NCBI GenBank assembly: GCA_965228265.1
Contig: OZ245804.1
Span: 2,294,001-2,358,000, forward strand
Reading direction: 5' to 3'
DNA from: GCA-2732755 sp965228265
GTDB taxonomy: Bacteria; Planctomycetota; Phycisphaerae; Phycisphaerales; UBA1924
DNA: 64,000 nucleotides
Positions 1 to 7,620 of this stretch are shown here, piece by piece. Each line of letters starts with the position of its first letter. The first letter of the stretch is position 1. A model generated the notes under the pieces. The model was not told where the DNA came from. It made no database searches and saw only the letters and a list, made by a program, of their open reading frames with translations. The position numbers and the translations under genes are program-made.

Positions 1-779
1 CGGTTCTGCTGCTTGGCGATTGCTTTACGATGTTCACGGAGCCGGGCATCGGTCTTGATGCGAAGGTGCTGCTGGAGGCGTTCGGGTACCGTGTGAAGCT
101 CGCGGATGTGGGGTGCTGTCAGCGGCCGGCGATCTCGACGGGACTTTTGTCCTCGGCGATCCGGCACATCGACAAGGTTGTGCCGAGGCTTCTGTCGCAG
201 GTCGATGAAGCGAAGTCGCAAGCGGTGCTGGTGGTGGAGCCCTCGTGTCTCTCGGCGATTCAGGATGACTGGCTCGGACTCCGCTGCAAGGGGTCGACCA
301 CGGACCGCAGCCGGCTTGCGTCAATAAGCAGCCTCGTGGAGCAGTTCCTTGAGTCGCGGTGGGGCGAGCATCCGAGGACACCCGAGTTCTCAGCGCCTGA
401 CGGGCGCGTGCTCTTTCACGGGCATTGCCATCAGAAGGCGCTCTGGGGGAGCGAGTCCTCGACGGCACTGCTCGCGCGGGCGTTCGGTGACAGCGTGCGC
501 ACGCTCGACACCGGCTGCTGCGGCATGGCGGGGAGCTTCGGCATGCATGAAGATCGCTACGAGCTTTCAATGAAGATCGGCGAGCTCACGCTCTTTCCCT
601 CTGTGCGAGAGCGGGAACCGGGTGATGTGGTGGTCGCCACGGGGACGTCGTGTCGGCACCAGATCCTCGACGGCGTGCAGGCGGAGGCGATGCACCCGGT
701 CTCGCTACTGCGCAGGCAGCTCGTCTGGCGCTCCGAAAGCGACCGCTCGGGACTCGCACCGAACTTTGCTCGGGGGTGA
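1..779 (+). CDS. FAD/Fe-S oxidoreductase, C-terminal CCG-domain part (5' truncated)
   Basis: This is the carboxy-terminal end of a protein that continues upstream of the window; the frame is open from base 3 with no start signal. The visible part carries two cysteine-rich CCG-type segments: GCCQRPAIS near the beginning and DTGCCGMAGSFG near the middle, with HGHCHQKALWG between them. These belong to the heterodisulfide-reductase-like Fe-S domain found at the C terminus of fused FAD-binding oxidase/Fe-S proteins (GlcD/GlpC, YdiJ-like). Such proteins oxidise a 2-hydroxy acid such as lactate or glycolate at an N-terminal flavin domain and pass electrons through Fe-S centres towards quinone. The flavin domain is not in the window, so the substrate cannot be inferred, and a stand-alone GlpC-like subunit is not excluded. 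The gene stops 7 bases before the end of the convergent MoxR gene. Confidence 0.82.
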   Translation, partial: VLLLGDCFTMFTEPGIGLDAKVLLEAFGYRVKLADVGCCQRPAISTGLLSSAIRHIDKVVPRLLSQVDEAKSQAVLVVEPSCLSAIQDDWLGLRCKGSTTDRSRLASISSLVEQFLESRWGEHPRTPEFSAPDGRVLFHGHCHQKALWGSESSTALLARAFGDSVRTLDTGCCGMAGSFGMHEDRYELSMKIGELTLFPSVREREPGDVVVATGTSCRHQILDGVQAEAMHPVSLLRRQLVWRSESDRSGLAPNFARG

Positions 780-786
780 GCGGGGG

Positions 787-1716
787 TCAGATCGGGGCGG
801 GCACGGTCCGGAGGATGTCCTCGGCGATCTGCTCCATTGCTGCAGAGTGGTCGATCAACGCGGGGTCGCTCGGGGTGATGCGGTGCGAGGTCGCGGCGAC
901 GAAATGCTCGGCGACGTCTTCGGGCGTGACGTAGTCGCGGTCGTGGAGCCGAGCGGTCGCGCGGGAGGCTTGTGCGACGGCTAGTGCGCCGCGTGTCGAC
1001 AGGCCGAGCGAGAGGTCCGGGGTGTTGCGGCTCTTGTCGGCGAGCTGCTGGATGTATGCGGCGATCGGCGCTTCAAGTCGCGTCTTGTCGGTGGTCTCCT
1101 GCATGATCTGGATCTGCTCGAGTGTGAGCGTGGGCTTCAGGTCGCCCAGCGTGTTGAGCGAGGGGCGTTCCTGGATCACGCGGACTTCGCTCTCCGCGCT
1201 CGGGTAGCCCAGGCTTGTGCGGAGGAGGAAGCGGTCGAGCTGGCTCTCGGGGAGCGGGTACGTGCCGTGGAAGGACGAGGGGTTCTGTGTGGCAACAACC
1301 ATGAAGGGCGGCGCGATGCGATGGGTGACGCCGTCGATCGTGACGGCGGCCTCGTTCATGGCTTCGAGCAGGGCGCTCTGCGTACGGGGCGGCGTGCGGT
1401 TGACCTCGTCGGCGAGGAGGACGTTGGCAAACACGGGGCCCGGGCGGAAGCGGAATTCACGGGTCGATTCTTCGTAGATGCTGACGCCAAGGACGTCGGA
1501 GGGGAGCATGTCCGGGGTCATCTGGATCCGGCGGAACTCGCCGCCCACGCACCGGGCGACGGCTGAGGCGAGCACGGTCTTGCCCACCCCGGGGACATCC
1601 TCGAGCAGGAGGTGCCCTCGGGCGAGCAGGCAGCAGAGGACCTTGTCGATCGCCTTGGGGTCGCCGAAGTAGACACGGGCGATGCTCTCGCGGAGTGAAT
1701 GGAGTGCTTCCTGCAT
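787..1716 (-). CDS. MoxR-family AAA+ ATPase
   Basis: A 309-residue MoxR/RavA-type AAA+ ATPase. The Walker A motif is in EDVPGVGKTVLA near residue 40, Walker B in LLADEVNRTPPRTQSALLEAM near residue 105, and the sensor-1 region in VVATQNP. The C-terminal lid region follows. MoxR ATPases act as chaperones in assembly or maturation of protein complexes, often with VWA/DUF58 partners. Here no DUF58 or VWA gene follows; the nearest VWA gene is about 5 kb away in another operon. The start at 1716 is chosen because the family alignment begins at MQEALHSL and a GAGAGG-like ribosome site lies upstream in the transcript. The frame is open further, but those residues are low-complexity and overlap the divergent gene. 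A TATACT -10-like hexamer lies at 1762-1767. Confidence 0.93.
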   Translation of the reverse strand: MQEALHSLRESIARVYFGDPKAIDKVLCCLLARGHLLLEDVPGVGKTVLASAVARCVGGEFRRIQMTPDMLPSDVLGVSIYEESTREFRFRPGPVFANVLLADEVNRTPPRTQSALLEAMNEAAVTIDGVTHRIAPPFMVVATQNPSSFHGTYPLPESQLDRFLLRTSLGYPSAESEVRVIQERPSLNTLGDLKPTLTLEQIQIMQETTDKTRLEAPIAAYIQQLADKSRNTPDLSLGLSTRGALAVAQASRATARLHDRDYVTPEDVAEHFVAATSHRITPSDPALIDHSAAMEQIAEDILRTVPAPI

Positions 1717-1761
1717 GGGTCTGGGTTCCTCTCGTGGTGTGCCCCGCGATGAGGGGGCCAG

Positions 1762-1767
1762 AGTATA
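1762..1767 (-). promoter_or_regulatory. Putative -10 hexamer of the MoxR gene
   Basis: On the minus strand the sequence reads TATACT, five of six bases of the sigma-70 -10 consensus. It is placed to start a transcript about 39 bases before the MoxR ATG at 1716. No good -35 hexamer is visible. The same TANRCT form recurs before many genes of this window. Confidence 0.4.
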
Positions 1768-1786
1768 TGATGCCCGCCGGCAGCTC

Positions 1787-2749
1787 ATGGGATCACTCGA
1801 CGACCACAATTCGGCCGGCGCGGTCACACGCTCCGATGATGGCATCGATCAGCATGGGGAAGTGCTCGAAGATGTGCTCTCGGGCCAGCTTCCGTGCTGG
1901 GTCTGCGGCTACGAGCTGAGCGGGCTCTCGGTCACGGGGGTTTGCCCCGAGTGCGGGACGCCCGTGCGCACGACGCTGCTGGCGGTGGTGGACCCATCGG
2001 CGGCATCGTTTGCACCGCTCCGCATGCCGCGGGTTGCGTCGGCCGGGCTTGTGCTGTGGACGGGTGCGGCATTGCTGGCGATCCTGACCATCTGGCTCTG
2101 TCGATTGACCGATGCGCTGGATGTGTGGTTCGCGGTTCCGTCGAAGCTGGGGTTTCTGGGCGCATTGGTCCCGATCTTCGCGGGGCTGAGCGGGCTTGGG
2201 AGTCTGGTGCTGATTCGGCCGCAACAGGGTGATTCGATCAGACAGACCCTCGGGCCGAGCGTGGCCAGTGTGCTGTACGTGCCGCTGGTTTGGATGTTGT
2301 GGATGCTGCACGCCAGACTCGACCTCACTTCGGGCACGCCCTACTTCACGAACACGCTCAGAGAGGCCGATCGCGTGGAGCTGCGCTGCGGCATCGGGAT
2401 CGTGACGATGCTCATCGCGCTGCTGCTCAGGCCCAGTGTGCAAGAGTTTGCCAAGCGTTCTGTCCTCATGCGGACGGGGCAGTTGACGCGTCAGACGCTC
2501 ATCGCGGTGGTCGCGGCTCTGGCGATCGCGCTGGCCGGGGACATGATCCAGGTTGCGAGCCTGCGTGTCGACGCCTTGCAGAACATCGTGACAAGCACGG
2601 TCTCGCTCCTCTTGGTCGCGGCAGGCTCGGCGCTGGTGACGATCGGGGTCGCGGGGATGTTCTGGGATGCGCTGCGGCTCTACCCGCTCATTCGCAACGG
2701 CCCGCGGACGCTGGGCGATGTGGTCAGCAGGGAAGATGCCGATGCGTGA
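1787..2749 (+). CDS. Zinc-ribbon multi-pass membrane protein
   Basis: A 320-residue protein with an N-terminal zinc ribbon (CWVCGYELSG, then CPECGTPV, about 17 residues apart; residues roughly 37-58). About six hydrophobic segments follow: LVLWTGAALLAILTIWL, a segment around GALVPIFAGLSG, VLYVPLVWMLWML, GIVTMLIALLL, TLIAVVAALAIAL and STVSLLLVAAGSALVTIGVAGM. Proteins with this CxxC-CxxC head followed by membrane helices are numerous in planctomycetes and have no assigned function. The ATG at 1787 is used because upstream residues are non-conserved in character and overlap the divergent MoxR leader. The stop overlaps the start of the zincin gene, so the two are probably translated together. No enzyme motif is visible. 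Confidence 0.8.
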   Translation: MGSLDDHNSAGAVTRSDDGIDQHGEVLEDVLSGQLPCWVCGYELSGLSVTGVCPECGTPVRTTLLAVVDPSAASFAPLRMPRVASAGLVLWTGAALLAILTIWLCRLTDALDVWFAVPSKLGFLGALVPIFAGLSGLGSLVLIRPQQGDSIRQTLGPSVASVLYVPLVWMLWMLHARLDLTSGTPYFTNTLREADRVELRCGIGIVTMLIALLLRPSVQEFAKRSVLMRTGQLTRQTLIAVVAALAIALAGDMIQVASLRVDALQNIVTSTVSLLLVAAGSALVTIGVAGMFWDALRLYPLIRNGPRTLGDVVSREDADA

Positions 2750-3152
2750 GGCCGACTTGCGTCTTGTGGATGAAGCGGTCGGGATGGCGATCGAAGCATT
2801 GCCCGAACACCTATCCCAGCTCATCGAGGAGGTCCCGATCGTCTTGATCGATCATCCGACCCCCGAGATGCTCACGGACCTGGGCATCGATCTTGCCGAC
2901 GAGAACGCCCTGGACGAGATCTGCGGCCTGCACACGGGCATCCCGATCACCGAGGACAGCGTCGAGCACTCTGCGGAGTTGCCAACGGTGATTCACCTAT
3001 TCCGACGGGGGTTGCTCGGGATGGCGATGGATGAGGCGGGCCGGATCGATCGTGAAACGCTGGACAGGGAAGTGCGAATAACGATTCTGCACGAGCTGGG
3101 GCATCATTTCGGGCTTGAGGAACAGGATCTGGACGATCTGGGTTATGGCTGA
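2742..3152 (+). CDS. Small zincin-like metallopeptidase family protein
   Basis: A 136-residue protein with HELGHHFG at residues 117-124, an HExxH zinc-binding helix with the following His-x-x-Gly. It has the size, position of the motif and acidic tail (LEEQDLDDLG) of the small cytoplasmic zincin family (PF06262, 'metallopeptidase family protein'). Peptidase activity has not been firmly established for that family. No signal peptide or membrane segment is present. Two ATG codons compete, 2736 and 2742; the second is preferred because AGGGA ends 8 bases before it, whereas it is only 2 bases from the first. The gene starts inside the end of the zinc-ribbon membrane protein gene, indicating translational coupling. 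Confidence 0.85.
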   Translation: MREADLRLVDEAVGMAIEALPEHLSQLIEEVPIVLIDHPTPEMLTDLGIDLADENALDEICGLHTGIPITEDSVEHSAELPTVIHLFRRGLLGMAMDEAGRIDRETLDREVRITILHELGHHFGLEEQDLDDLGYG

Positions 3153-3177
3153 CCGCCTCCGAACCGGATCAGGCCGG

Positions 3178-3183
3178 TACGCT
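3178..3183 (+). promoter_or_regulatory. Putative -10 hexamer of sppA
   Basis: TACGCT preceded by GG lies 25 bases before the sppA ATG, leaving a short leader that holds the AGGAG ribosome site. No convincing -35 element is visible at the usual distance. Confidence 0.35.
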
Positions 3184-3208
3184 CTGGCATAGGCAGCAGG
3201 AGATACGC

Positions 3209-5002
3209 ATGAATCGAAGGATCGGTCGTTTGGTGGCTCTGGCGGGTGTGATCGCGGTGGCTCAGCCCGCGCTCGCTCAGGGGATGAAGAAGTCGAATTC
3301 CTACAACGTGGATACCGCGGGTGTGGGTGTGATCACGATCTCGGGTTCGCCGGCAGAGCGGCCCGGGCCGTTTGATTGGCTCTCGGGCGAGAACACGCTG
3401 ACGCTGCGTTCGCTCGTTAAGGGCATCGAGAAGGCCGCTGCCGACGACGGCATGCGGGCGCTCGTGCTCAAGCTCGACGACGCGGTGCTCTCGGCGACGC
3501 AGGTCGAGGAACTCGTGGGCGCGATCGAAGACGCCCAGGACGCTGGCAAGACCGTCTACGTCGTGGCCGACGGGTACAACACGACCGGGCTCATGCTCGC
3601 GGCCGTCGCCGACGAGTCGATCGTGCACCACGGCAGCCCGGTCTCGATCCCGGGTCTCTACATGGAGCAGTACTACCTCAAGGACATGTTTGACTGGGTC
3701 GGGATCGACGCCAGCTTCGAGCAGGTCGGTGAGTACAAGGGCGCCGACGAGACCTACACCCGCAGCGAGCCGAGTGCGGAGTGGCAGCAGAACATCTCGC
3801 AGCTGCTCGACAGCATGTACGGGAACATCCGCGCGATCCTCAAAGACGGCAACAAAATGAGCGACGAGGAGCTCGATGCCGCCATGGAGAAGGCGTTCTA
3901 CACCTCCGCCGAGACGGCGGTCGAGCTTGATCTGCTCGACCGTTCGACCAACCTGGGCGAACTCGAAGAGATGCTCGAGGATGACCTTGGCGCGGATGTG
4001 AGGTGGACGACAAACCTCATCGACACGGGCGCCGGGGCCTCGTTTGATTCATCGAATCCGTTTGCGATCTTCTCGATGCTCTCGAAGGACCCGAGCAACA
4101 AGCCGGTCCGTCCGACCATCGCGGTTGTGCATATCGACGGCGTGATTATGGACGGCGACTCCTCCGAGGGCGGGCTCTTCGGCTCGCAGTCCGTCGGCAG
4201 CCGAACCATCCGGGGCGTGCTCAAGGAGATCGGCGACAACGACCTGATCAAGGGCGTGGTGATCCGCGTGAATTCGCCGGGCGGCTCGGCGACGGCCAGC
4301 GAGGTGATCTGGCGCTCGGTGCGCGAGGTCGCCGACGAGAAGCCGGTCTACGTGAGCGTCGGGAACATGGCGGCCTCGGGCGGGTACTACATCGCCGTCT
4401 CGGGTGACAAGATCTTCGTCAATCCCTCGTCGGTCGTTGGTTCGATCGGTGTCGTGGGCGGCAAGCTCGCGATGGAGGGTGCGTTCAACAAGTTGCACGT
4501 CAACGTTGTCGGTCAGGGCCGCGGGCCAAGGGCCGAGCTCTTTGGCAGCAGCAAGCCCTGGGACGCTTCCCAGCGGGCGGCGGTCCGCGAGATGATGACC
4601 GAGACCTACGACCTCTTTACCAGCCGGGTTGAAGAAGGTCGCAGCGGCATCAACCTCGACGAGACCGCGCGGGGCCGACTCTTCACGGGCAACAAGGCGA
4701 TCGGGCTTCGGATGGCCGACGAGATCGGTTCGCTCAATGACACGATCGTGTCGCTCGCGGACGAGCTCGAGATGTCGAATTACGACGTGCTCGATTACCC
4801 GGGGCCGATGAGCTTTGAGGATCTCATGGAGCAGTTCACCGGCGGCATGGTGTCCTCGCCGATCGAGGGCATCGAGCGTGTGGTGCAGAGTGTTGTCGGG
4901 CCCCAGGCCTGGCCCGCGGTGCGTCAGCGCATCGACGGCGCGATCATGCTCAAGAACCAGCCCGTGATGCTCATGGATCCGAACATCCTGATCTTCAAGT
5001 AA
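3209..5002 (+). CDS. sppA: Signal peptide peptidase SppA, long (67K) type
   Basis: A 597-residue protease IV (peptidase family S49). Residues 1-24 form a signal sequence ending ALA-Q, so the enzyme is exported or anchored and faces the periplasm. The two S49 repeats are present, as in the Escherichia coli long form. The likely catalytic lysine is K177 in GEYKGADETYTR of the first repeat; the likely catalytic serine is S390 in NMAASGGYYIA of the second. The family cleaves residual signal peptides left in the membrane after secretion. AGGAG precedes the ATG by 7 bases. The gene stands alone on its strand, has its own TACGCT -10-like element and ends at a strong hairpin terminator shared with the convergent frr gene. 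Confidence 0.95.
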   Translation: MNRRIGRLVALAGVIAVAQPALAQGMKKSNSYNVDTAGVGVITISGSPAERPGPFDWLSGENTLTLRSLVKGIEKAAADDGMRALVLKLDDAVLSATQVEELVGAIEDAQDAGKTVYVVADGYNTTGLMLAAVADESIVHHGSPVSIPGLYMEQYYLKDMFDWVGIDASFEQVGEYKGADETYTRSEPSAEWQQNISQLLDSMYGNIRAILKDGNKMSDEELDAAMEKAFYTSAETAVELDLLDRSTNLGELEEMLEDDLGADVRWTTNLIDTGAGASFDSSNPFAIFSMLSKDPSNKPVRPTIAVVHIDGVIMDGDSSEGGLFGSQSVGSRTIRGVLKEIGDNDLIKGVVIRVNSPGGSATASEVIWRSVREVADEKPVYVSVGNMAASGGYYIAVSGDKIFVNPSSVVGSIGVVGGKLAMEGAFNKLHVNVVGQGRGPRAELFGSSKPWDASQRAAVREMMTETYDLFTSRVEEGRSGINLDETARGRLFTGNKAIGLRMADEIGSLNDTIVSLADELEMSNYDVLDYPGPMSFEDLMEQFTGGMVSSPIEGIERVVQSVVGPQAWPAVRQRIDGAIMLKNQPVMLMDPNILIFK

Positions 5003-5034
5003 GACGGGAGCGGGTGCAGTCAAGCCAAAGAGAA

Positions 5035-5073
5035 GGCCCAGGGATTCGCTTCCCTGGGCCTTTGTTGTTTTTG
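5035..5073. terminator. Bidirectional intrinsic terminator between sppA and frr
   Basis: GGCCCAGGGA (5035-5044) and TCCCTGGGCC (5051-5060) form a perfect 10-bp stem with a 6-base loop. It is followed on the plus strand by TTTGTTGTTTTTG. On the minus strand the tail is TTCTCTTTGG, so the hairpin probably stops both the sppA and the pyrH-frr transcripts. Confidence 0.88.
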
Positions 5074-5089
5074 TTTCGTTGGTGACGGA

Positions 5090-5659
5090 TCAGTCGACCG
5101 ACATGATCTCTTTCGACTTCGTTTCGAGCTTGCTGTCGACCTGAGCTTCGTACTTCTTGAGAAGCTCCTGGATCTCGTCCTTGAGGGTTGCGACCTCGTC
5201 CTCGGAGATGTGGTTGTCGCCCTTGCCGAGCGCGTCGGCCTGCTTGTTGCCGTCGCGGCGGGCGTTGCGGATGACGACCTTCGTATCCTCGGCCATTTTC
5301 TTGGCCTTGGCGACGAGCTGCTTGCGTCGGTCGGTCGAGAGCGGCGGGATGTTCAGGCGGATCTGCTTGCCGTCGACGTGGGGCGTGAGGCCGAGGTCTG
5401 AGGCTTCGATCGCCTTGGTGATTTCCTTGAGCGCGCCGGCGTCGAATGGCTTGATAAGGATCTGGGTTGCCTCGGGCGTGCTGATGCCGGCGAGGGATTT
5501 GAGGTCGGTCGGGGCGCCGTAGTAATCGACCTTGATGTACTCGACGAGCGCGGTCGAGGCGCGGCCGCCGCGAAGACCCTGGAACTCGTGATCGAGGTAG
5601 TCGATCGCCTTGGTCATGAGTTCTTCGGCATTAAGGAGGATGGAATCGGGATCGTTCAT
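5090..5659 (-). CDS. frr: Ribosome recycling factor
   Basis: A 189-residue ribosome recycling factor, close to the usual 185. The family signature is clear: an N-terminal helix with GLRGGRAST, then YYGAPTDLKSLAGISTPEATQILIKPFD, IRLNIPPLSTDRRKQL and RNARRDGNKQAD. With EF-G it splits the post-termination ribosome into subunits; fusA is about 40 kb away in this window. The start at 5659 is supported by AAGGAAAG immediately upstream in the transcript and by the match of MNDPDSILLNAEEL to the family N terminus. It lies 26 bases after pyrH, the classical pyrH-frr pair, and ends at the shared hairpin terminator. Confidence 0.97.
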   Translation of the reverse strand: MNDPDSILLNAEELMTKAIDYLDHEFQGLRGGRASTALVEYIKVDYYGAPTDLKSLAGISTPEATQILIKPFDAGALKEITKAIEASDLGLTPHVDGKQIRLNIPPLSTDRRKQLVAKAKKMAEDTKVVIRNARRDGNKQADALGKGDNHISEDEVATLKDEIQELLKKYEAQVDSKLETKSKEIMSVD

Positions 5660-5685
5660 GGTGCTTTCCTTGCGGGACGGTTCAA

Positions 5686-6429
5686 TCAGAGGGCCGCGGT
5701 TTCCTTGGCGCTGGCGTCGACGAGCGTGCCGATGGGCTCGCCCGCGATCACGCGTTCGATGTTTCCGGGCACATCGAACTGGAAGACGCGGATGGGGATC
5801 TTTCTCTCGCGGCACATCGCAAAGGCGGTGACGTCCATGACGGCCAGTCCCTTGGCGAGCGCGTCGTCGAAGCTGATGCGCTCGAACCGGGTGGCGTCCG
5901 GGTGCTTTTTGGGGTCGGCGGTGTAGATGCCGTCGACCTTGGTTGCCTTGAGAAGCTGCGTGCAGCCGAGCTCGGTGGCGCGGAGGGCGGCGCAGGTGTC
6001 GGTTGTAAAGAAGGGGTTGCCCGTACCCGCGACCAGGACGACAACCCGGCCCTTCTCGAGGTGGCGGATCGCCCGGTTGCGGATGAATGGCTCCGCGACG
6101 GCTTTGATTTCCAGGGCGGACATGACGCGTGAGTCGACCCCGATCGAGGTCAGGTGCTCGCGGAGGGCGACGCCGTTGATGACGGTGCCCAGCATGCCCA
6201 TGTAGTCGGCCGTGCTCTGCTCGATCCCGCTGGAATCGGCGAGCTCGGCCCCACGGATGATGTTCCCGCCGCCGACGACTACGGCGAGCTGGACACCCAG
6301 GTTTGCAGCTTTCTTGATCTCAGCTCCGATGAGCTTGAGGCGTTCGGGGTCGATCCCGAAGCCGCCCGGGCCTCCGAAGGCCTCGCCGCTGAGTTTGAGA
6401 AGAATTCGGGTCTGTTGATCGGCAGCCAT
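5686..6429 (-). CDS. pyrH: UMP kinase
   Basis: A 247-residue bacterial UMP kinase of the amino-acid kinase fold. The N-terminal phosphate-binding segment is RILLKLSGEAFGG, followed by VVVGGGNIIRGAE, DYMGMLGTVINGVAL (UMP site) and, later, KATKVDGIYTADPKK. It phosphorylates UMP to UDP in pyrimidine nucleotide synthesis and is a cytoplasmic hexamer in other bacteria. The ATG at 6429 is preceded in the transcript by GGGGA about 10 bases upstream and by a TATGCT -10-like hexamer at 6456-6461. It is first in a two-gene operon with frr. The rpsB-tsf genes that often precede pyrH are absent; instead the divergent VWA/ExbBD operon begins here. Confidence 0.97.
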   Translation of the reverse strand: MAADQQTRILLKLSGEAFGGPGGFGIDPERLKLIGAEIKKAANLGVQLAVVVGGGNIIRGAELADSSGIEQSTADYMGMLGTVINGVALREHLTSIGVDSRVMSALEIKAVAEPFIRNRAIRHLEKGRVVVLVAGTGNPFFTTDTCAALRATELGCTQLLKATKVDGIYTADPKKHPDATRFERISFDDALAKGLAVMDVTAFAMCRERKIPIRVFQFDVPGNIERVIAGEPIGTLVDASAKETAAL

Positions 6430-6455
6430 ATGGTCATTCCCCAGCGTCTAGAGCG

Positions 6456-6461
6456 AGCATA
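6456..6461 (-). promoter_or_regulatory. Putative -10 hexamer of pyrH-frr
   Basis: Minus-strand TATGCT is placed to start a transcript about 20 bases before the pyrH ATG. No matching -35 is seen. The divergent operon has its own AT-rich stretch (TATGGTACGAT, 6489-6498) close by. Confidence 0.35.
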
Positions 6462-6593
6462 GACCCGAAGCGTGGGTGGAATCGATCTATGGTACGATCC
6501 GGGGCATGGGCGGCGCGAGCCGGGAGATGGGCCGGTCGATGCGGTCGAAGAGGGAACCGGAGCCGGTTTCGGCCGTCTAAGGGGAGATAGGCT

Positions 6594-6642
6594 ACCAAAG
6601 CCCGGGCGGGCCGAGCCCGGGGCCAAGCGAGACCAAAGCCCG
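6594..6642 (+). repeat. 11-bp direct repeat flanking a GC hairpin in the leader of the VWA/ExbBD operon
   Basis: ACCAAAGCCCG occurs at 6594-6604 and again at 6632-6642, just before the ATG at 6646. Between them lies a self-complementary CCCGGG (6601-6606) and CCCGGG (6615-6620) pair that can fold into a strong hairpin. There is no clear Shine-Dalgarno sequence at the usual distance from the ATG, so this stretch may control translation or be a protein-binding site. Purpose unknown. Confidence 0.4.
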
Positions 6643-6645
6643 CTG

Positions 6646-7620
6646 ATGAGCCAGCTTGCCGACACCACGATCGGGACGGATCCCGAAGCCCAGTCCCCGG
6701 AAGACGAGTCTTCGCTCGGCGCGAAGATCCGGCGATGGTTTCTGCGTGCCTCGATCGCGGGGATGATTCTCTCGCTGCTGGTGCACATCGCCCTGTTTCT
6801 GATCGCGGCCCTGATCACGACCGGTGGCGGCGGGAGCCGGGGCCCCGGACCGGCGTCGGCGATTGAATTCGCGGTTCAGAGCGAGTCCGACCTCGACGAA
6901 TTCCAGTCTGAGGAGCTTTCGGTCGACCAGCCCAATTCCGAAGAACTGCTCAACGAGCTGACCGACGCGACGTCCGATCCGTTGCTTGACACACCGATCA
7001 CGGATCTGCTCGAGCCGACGGGCAAGCTCGAGGCCGAGATCTCGGGCGGCGGGGGGGATCTCACCTCGGCGGGCGACGGCGCCACGGGCGGTGCGGGCAC
7101 GGGGTCGGCAAGCTTCTTCGGCGTCGAGGCTCGGGGCAACCGGTTCGCCTACGTCGTGGATGTCTCGGGCTCGATGGACCGCGAAGGCCGACTTGCGGGC
7201 ATGCAGGCCGAGCTTGGTGAGTCGATCAGCGGCATGCCCGAACATGTCGGGTTCTTCGTCGTGTTCTTTGCGGACACGGCTTATCCGCTCGGAGATCGGC
7301 GCAAGTGGACGGACGCGACGGGTGCGGGGAAGAGATGGGCGCGTGATTCCATCTCGAGACTCTCGCCGCTGGGTGCGACCAACCCGCTGCCGGCCTTCGA
7401 GATGGTTTACGACATCCGCCCGAGACCCGACGCGATCTACTTCATGACCGACGGCGAATTCGACGAGAGCATCGCGGACATCATCATCCGTCGCAACAAA
7501 GAGCGCCCGATGCCGGTCCATTGCATCACGTTTGTTTCGCGCGAGGGTGAGAGCGTGATGCGCCGCATCGCACGCGAAACGGGCGGCACGTACACGCATA
7601 TCGCGAGGCCGGGCGGATGA
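6646..7620 (+). CDS. Membrane-anchored VWA-domain protein with TolA/TonB-like N terminus
   Basis: A 324-residue protein, first gene of the ExbBD operon. Residues 37-59 form one membrane helix (GMILSLLVHIALFLIAALIT), preceded by positive charges, so the rest faces the periplasm. The helix contains Ser-x3-His (SLLVH), the pattern conserved in the TolA and TonB anchors and known there to be needed for coupling to TolQ/ExbB. A glycine-rich linker follows, then an acidic linker (80-130). A von Willebrand A domain begins near residue 165; its metal-site motif DVSGS is at 172-176, with the conserved Thr in LGATNP and Asp in MTDGEFD. The ATG at 6646 is the best family start but has no obvious ribosome site. 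The stop overlaps the next start as ATGA. The TolA-like role is inference; the VWA call is firm. Confidence 0.86.
   Translation: MSQLADTTIGTDPEAQSPEDESSLGAKIRRWFLRASIAGMILSLLVHIALFLIAALITTGGGGSRGPGPASAIEFAVQSESDLDEFQSEELSVDQPNSEELLNELTDATSDPLLDTPITDLLEPTGKLEAEISGGGGDLTSAGDGATGGAGTGSASFFGVEARGNRFAYVVDVSGSMDREGRLAGMQAELGESISGMPEHVGFFVVFFADTAYPLGDRRKWTDATGAGKRWARDSISRLSPLGATNPLPAFEMVYDIRPRPDAIYFMTDGEFDESIADIIIRRNKERPMPVHCITFVSREGESVMRRIARETGGTYTHIARPGG

Noticed and set aside
1793..2824. 343-codon open frame on the minus strand
   Set aside because: Arg/Gln/His-rich shadow of the zinc-ribbon membrane protein gene.
6506..6580. 24-codon frame before the VWA gene as an annotated gene
   Set aside because: No ribosome site and no recognisable peptide; kept only as a possible leader peptide in the findings.
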